Assembly: GCA_016864895.1 (NCBI GenBank)
Contig: CP046107.1
Coordinates: forward strand, 806,001 to 870,000
DNA length: 64,000 nt
Source: Neisseriaceae bacterium
GTDB taxonomy: Bacteria > Pseudomonadota > Gammaproteobacteria > Burkholderiales > Neisseriaceae
Direction of reading: 5' to 3'
Every line of letters begins with the position of its first letter. Position 1 is the first letter of the stretch. Below, piece by piece: positions 61,258 through 64,000 of this stretch. Both the position numbers and the translations under genes were made by a program. The notes under the pieces were generated by a model. That model saw nothing but the letters and a program-made list of their open reading frames with translations, did not search any database and was not told the DNA's origin.

Positions 61258-62226
61258 ATGAAATTTTTTAAAGATATTAAATCAATTTTACAATTAGTTA
61301 TTTTATTATTTGTTTTATTCGCATTAATATTGGGCTTCATCTATGTTTCCAACACTAATAGGCAACAAGAAGACAGTAATATTGTCAAAAAAACAGAAGT
61401 TAATGCTAACGTCTCTCAAGAATATGAAGGTATTAAAATTGGACTAGCCCTAGGCGGAGGTGGGGCTAAGGGATTTGCACATATTGGCGTAATAAAGGTG
61501 TTACAAGAAAATCATATTCCCATACAAATCGTAACTGGAACCAGTGCAGGTTCTGTAGTTGGTGCATTATTTTCCTATGGATTTAATGCCGAAAGTATTC
61601 AACGAATTTTAAAAGATGTTCGCTATGCTCTAATAGATTTTAGTTTATCATCAAATGGTTTTATTGAGGGTGAAAAATTGAGAGAGCTAGTCAATAAAAA
61701 TATTCACAATCTACCAATTGAGTCATTAACTAAAAAGTTTGGCGCTGTTGCAACTGACTTCAGCTCAGGAGATGTTGTCATGTTTACCGAGGGTGATGTT
61801 GGGCAAGCAGTTCGTGCATCATCTAGTGTTCCTGCTATCTTTCAGCCTGCTAAAATCAATGGCAGACTATACATTGACGGCGGGTTAACTGCACCTGTCC
61901 CTGTCTCTCAAGCCAGATCTATGGGGGCAGATGTGGTTATAGCTGTTGATATTTCTGATAAACCCACAGAAGAAGGGAAAGGAACTTTCCATCAGCCAAA
62001 TTCATGGTTCTCTACCCTAGATCAAAGCGTTATCATTTTATTAAATACCCAATTAAAAAAAGAATTAGAACAAGCTGATGTTATCATCAGACCAGATCTG
62101 ACAGATATCCCATTTTTTAATTTTTTTATAATGGATGCAACCATCAAAGCAGGAGAAGAAGCAGCCAAAGCGGCTCTCCCAAAAATTAAACAAGTTATTA
62201 AACAAGCTCAAAAACGAAAAAAATAG
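61258..62226 (+). CDS. Patatin-like phospholipase (RssA-type)
   Basis: Serine acyl hydrolase of the patatin/NTE family. A signal anchor spans about residues 9-30, so the catalytic domain is on the periplasmic side or cleaved. The oxyanion loop GGGGAKGFAH (66-75), the nucleophile GTSAG (Ser96) and the catalytic aspartate in IDGGL (Asp207) are intact. The substrate is probably membrane phospholipids. Length 322 residues. AGGAAT precedes the ATG. It is 32 bp after the bioC-like gene and may be cotranscribed. Confidence 0.9.
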   Translation: MKFFKDIKSILQLVILLFVLFALILGFIYVSNTNRQQEDSNIVKKTEVNANVSQEYEGIKIGLALGGGGAKGFAHIGVIKVLQENHIPIQIVTGTSAGSVVGALFSYGFNAESIQRILKDVRYALIDFSLSSNGFIEGEKLRELVNKNIHNLPIESLTKKFGAVATDFSSGDVVMFTEGDVGQAVRASSSVPAIFQPAKINGRLYIDGGLTAPVPVSQARSMGADVVIAVDISDKPTEEGKGTFHQPNSWFSTLDQSVIILLNTQLKKELEQADVIIRPDLTDIPFFNFFIMDATIKAGEEAAKAALPKIKQVIKQAQKRKK

Positions 62227-62548
62227 TTGATACCAATATGACTAAACATCAAAATCTACACAGCACATATTTAGAAATTTTTGCACAAGCTAAAAGCCCT
62301 TTATTACAATTGAAACTAATTCTCTAGGAAATTCTACTAGTTACTAGAACCTCAGTAACATGCTACATGATCCAAATGCAACTTAGCTGATCGTGACCTC
62401 ACTTGCTAACCGCACTAAAAAGTACTATAACTCATACAAATACTAAAATAATTAAATATAAATACAATCATAACTTATACAGTTTTATTGTCGAAATAAA
62501 AATTGCAGTCTACCCAACTATCAACCTGTTCTAGGTGAGGTTACTACT
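62227..62548. other. Non-coding spacer between convergent lipase and recQ genes
   Basis: About 320 bp with no frame or strong hairpin that I can support as a terminator. Confidence 0.4.
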
Positions 62549-64000
62549 TCATTCCTCAGAAAATAAAACTTGATCTACTGATGTATTATTGATTTTCATT
62601 ACTTTAGAACACATATGAATAATTTCTATTCCTATCTTATCTATCTTATGCTGATTTAATCCTGGGATTTTTGATAATTCCTCTATCTTCAAAGGTTTAT
62701 TTTCAACTATCTTCTGTAAAGCAAAATCATCAAAAATCTGCTCCGCAAATAAATCAAGTTCTTTAGCTTTATCCCGACGAAATTTAACTAATAAATTAGA
62801 AAATAATTTTTCTCTCTCTGTTTTAGCCAAATAAATAAAAGAATAGTTAGTAATCTTAATTTTTAGTTCAACAAAAAGCTTATTTTTATTTTTTAAAAAT
62901 AGAACAGATTCAGCCGTTAATCTTAAAATCTGTGCATAATTAGTTACTTCTAACAATCTTAAGCCTATCATATATCTAATAATTGATCGCCAAAATTTGA
63001 CACTTTTATCTGAAGCAATCCCAAAAATAGGTTTATCTTGTAAATTATATCTACTAACGAATTGATTATTTTTACCCTGTAATATTTGGATGATCTCATC
63101 GATGGATGCATTTTGATTAACATAATATATTGTAGATAGAACCTGCATAGATTCTCTGGATATCTCTAAAAGATTATCATTATTTTGATGATGACAAGAT
63201 TCATGAGTGATCTCACTATCAAAATACTTTTCTAAAAAACATTTCTTACATTCTGCTGTATCACAAAACTCTAGCATTGTTACTAATTTAGCTAATCTGT
63301 TTTTTTTAGTCTCACCCACTTGTTCTGAGTTTTTTATTCTTTCATTTTGCAAAACAAAATCATTCAAACCATAACATACCCAACTTACTGCAGGTAACCC
63401 ATCTCTACCAGCTCTCCCAGATTCCTGGACATAATGCTCAATACTCTGAGGTAAATTTAAATGAGCAACATATCTAACATTTGACTTATCAATTCCCAAA
63501 CCGAACGCAATTGTTGCAACCATAATCCCTTCTTCTGCCTGATTAAATAAATTCTGATTTAGTTCTCTAATATCAGAATCTAATCCCGCATGATAGATAT
63601 AGGTTTTATAACCTTCATTCCTCAAAAAATCAGCAACATGTTCTACTTGGTTTCTAGAAATACAATAAACTAACCCACATTCATTCTTTGGCCTCTGCTG
63701 TAAAAAATTCAATAATTGTTTTTTTGCATTATTCTTAGGAATGAAGAAAGTTTGAAAATTATTTCTAATTGAATAATCTTTAAATATTTTACCAGATGAC
63801 AAACCAAGTAAATTGATAATATCATTCCTAGTTTGAGTATCAGCGGTTGCAGTTAGAGCTATCCTTGGAACATCTGTAAATTCATGTTGTAATTGGGTTA
63901 AATTCAAATAATCTTTTCTAAAATCATGCCCCCACTGACTTACACAGTGAGCCTCATCCACGACAAAACGATCTATCTTGATCTGCTTTAATATTTTTAG
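62549..64000 (-). CDS. recQ: ATP-dependent DNA helicase RecQ (3' part, runs off window)
   Basis: 3'-5' helicase for recombination and repair. The reading frame continues past position 64000, so the N-terminus with Walker A is outside. Inside are the DEAH box FVVDEAHCVSQWGHDFR, LTATAD, and motif VI QESGRAGRDG. Next comes the RQC region, where the zinc cluster is atypical: CDTAECKKC is followed by ESCHHQNN instead of a CxxC-type pair. A winged-helix and one HRDC domain (KIEELSKIPGLNQ) end the protein. The apparent GTG start at 63961 is internal and not a real start. Confidence 0.92.
   Translation of the reverse strand, partial: LKILKQIKIDRFVVDEAHCVSQWGHDFRKDYLNLTQLQHEFTDVPRIALTATADTQTRNDIINLLGLSSGKIFKDYSIRNNFQTFFIPKNNAKKQLLNFLQQRPKNECGLVYCISRNQVEHVADFLRNEGYKTYIYHAGLDSDIRELNQNLFNQAEEGIMVATIAFGLGIDKSNVRYVAHLNLPQSIEHYVQESGRAGRDGLPAVSWVCYGLNDFVLQNERIKNSEQVGETKKNRLAKLVTMLEFCDTAECKKCFLEKYFDSEITHESCHHQNNDNLLEISRESMQVLSTIYYVNQNASIDEIIQILQGKNNQFVSRYNLQDKPIFGIASDKSVKFWRSIIRYMIGLRLLEVTNYAQILRLTAESVLFLKNKNKLFVELKIKITNYSFIYLAKTEREKLFSNLLVKFRRDKAKELDLFAEQIFDDFALQKIVENKPLKIEELSKIPGLNQHKIDKIGIEIIHMCSKVMKINNTSVDQVLFSEE

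Noticed and set aside
63961..63961. GTG as a start of a short RecQ
   Set aside because: The frame continues upstream with conserved helicase residues to the window end.

Overview
The window is AT-rich bacterial chromosome, most consistent with a beta-proteobacterium of the Neisseriales. Supporting signs are the 16S gene with tRNA-Ile and tRNA-Ala in its spacer, the pilT / yggS-proC-yggT neighbourhood, a DksA whose zinc cysteines are mostly replaced, and a RibBA with a degenerate second domain. The species cannot be named from the sequence alone. Nearly all genes are housekeeping genes. They are separated by several long non-coding gaps of 0.9 to 1.8 kb and by broken accessory genes, which suggests a genome losing genes, perhaps a host-associated one.

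Layout. 1-5107 (minus strand): a tight truA-trpF-trpB-trpA-accD-psd run joining tRNA modification, tryptophan synthesis, fatty-acid initiation and phosphatidylethanolamine synthesis. 5232-11454 (plus): ribF-ileS-lspA-ispH, then rplM-rpsI behind a consensus promoter. 11505-12598 (minus): queD-queE under a clear preQ1-I riboswitch. 13496-16885: mfd. 18171-22291 (plus): priA-dacB and secB, facing mgtE across a strong shared terminator.

24077-30589 is the accessory island. It holds a decayed Eco57I-type adenine methyltransferase, a second methylase-like gene that is intact in frame, a poly-G tract, two diverged inverted copies of a roughly 270 bp repeat, a coiled-coil protein whose tail is written into one repeat copy, a perfect 19 bp hairpin, and frameshifted remnants that resemble the VirB2 and VirB3 genes of a type IV secretion system. 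I read it as the remains of an integrated conjugative or mobile element.

31283-46823 returns to core functions: iscX, a DUF1841 protein, ribBA, pyrG-kdsA, nagZ, a DegP-like protease, nth, a secreted nuclease, rpiA, glyA-ppa, glnD, and two predicted lipoproteins. 48650-51111 carries a nitroreductase, an NlpE-like copper lipoprotein and TehB, which look like stress genes. 51555-52693 is a three-gene operon of small membrane proteins (YqjD and YqjE types plus a third).

52960-54746 is a ribosomal RNA unit on the minus strand: promoter, boxA, RNase III stem, 16S, tRNA-Ile, tRNA-Ala. No 23S gene follows the tRNAs; the yqjD-type gene starts only 266 bp further on. This is the most striking structural anomaly in the window. 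55010-64000 holds a coiled-coil lipoprotein, dksA, yggT-proC-yggS divergent from pilT, a BioC-like methyltransferase, a patatin-like lipase, and the 3' part of recQ, which runs off the window end.
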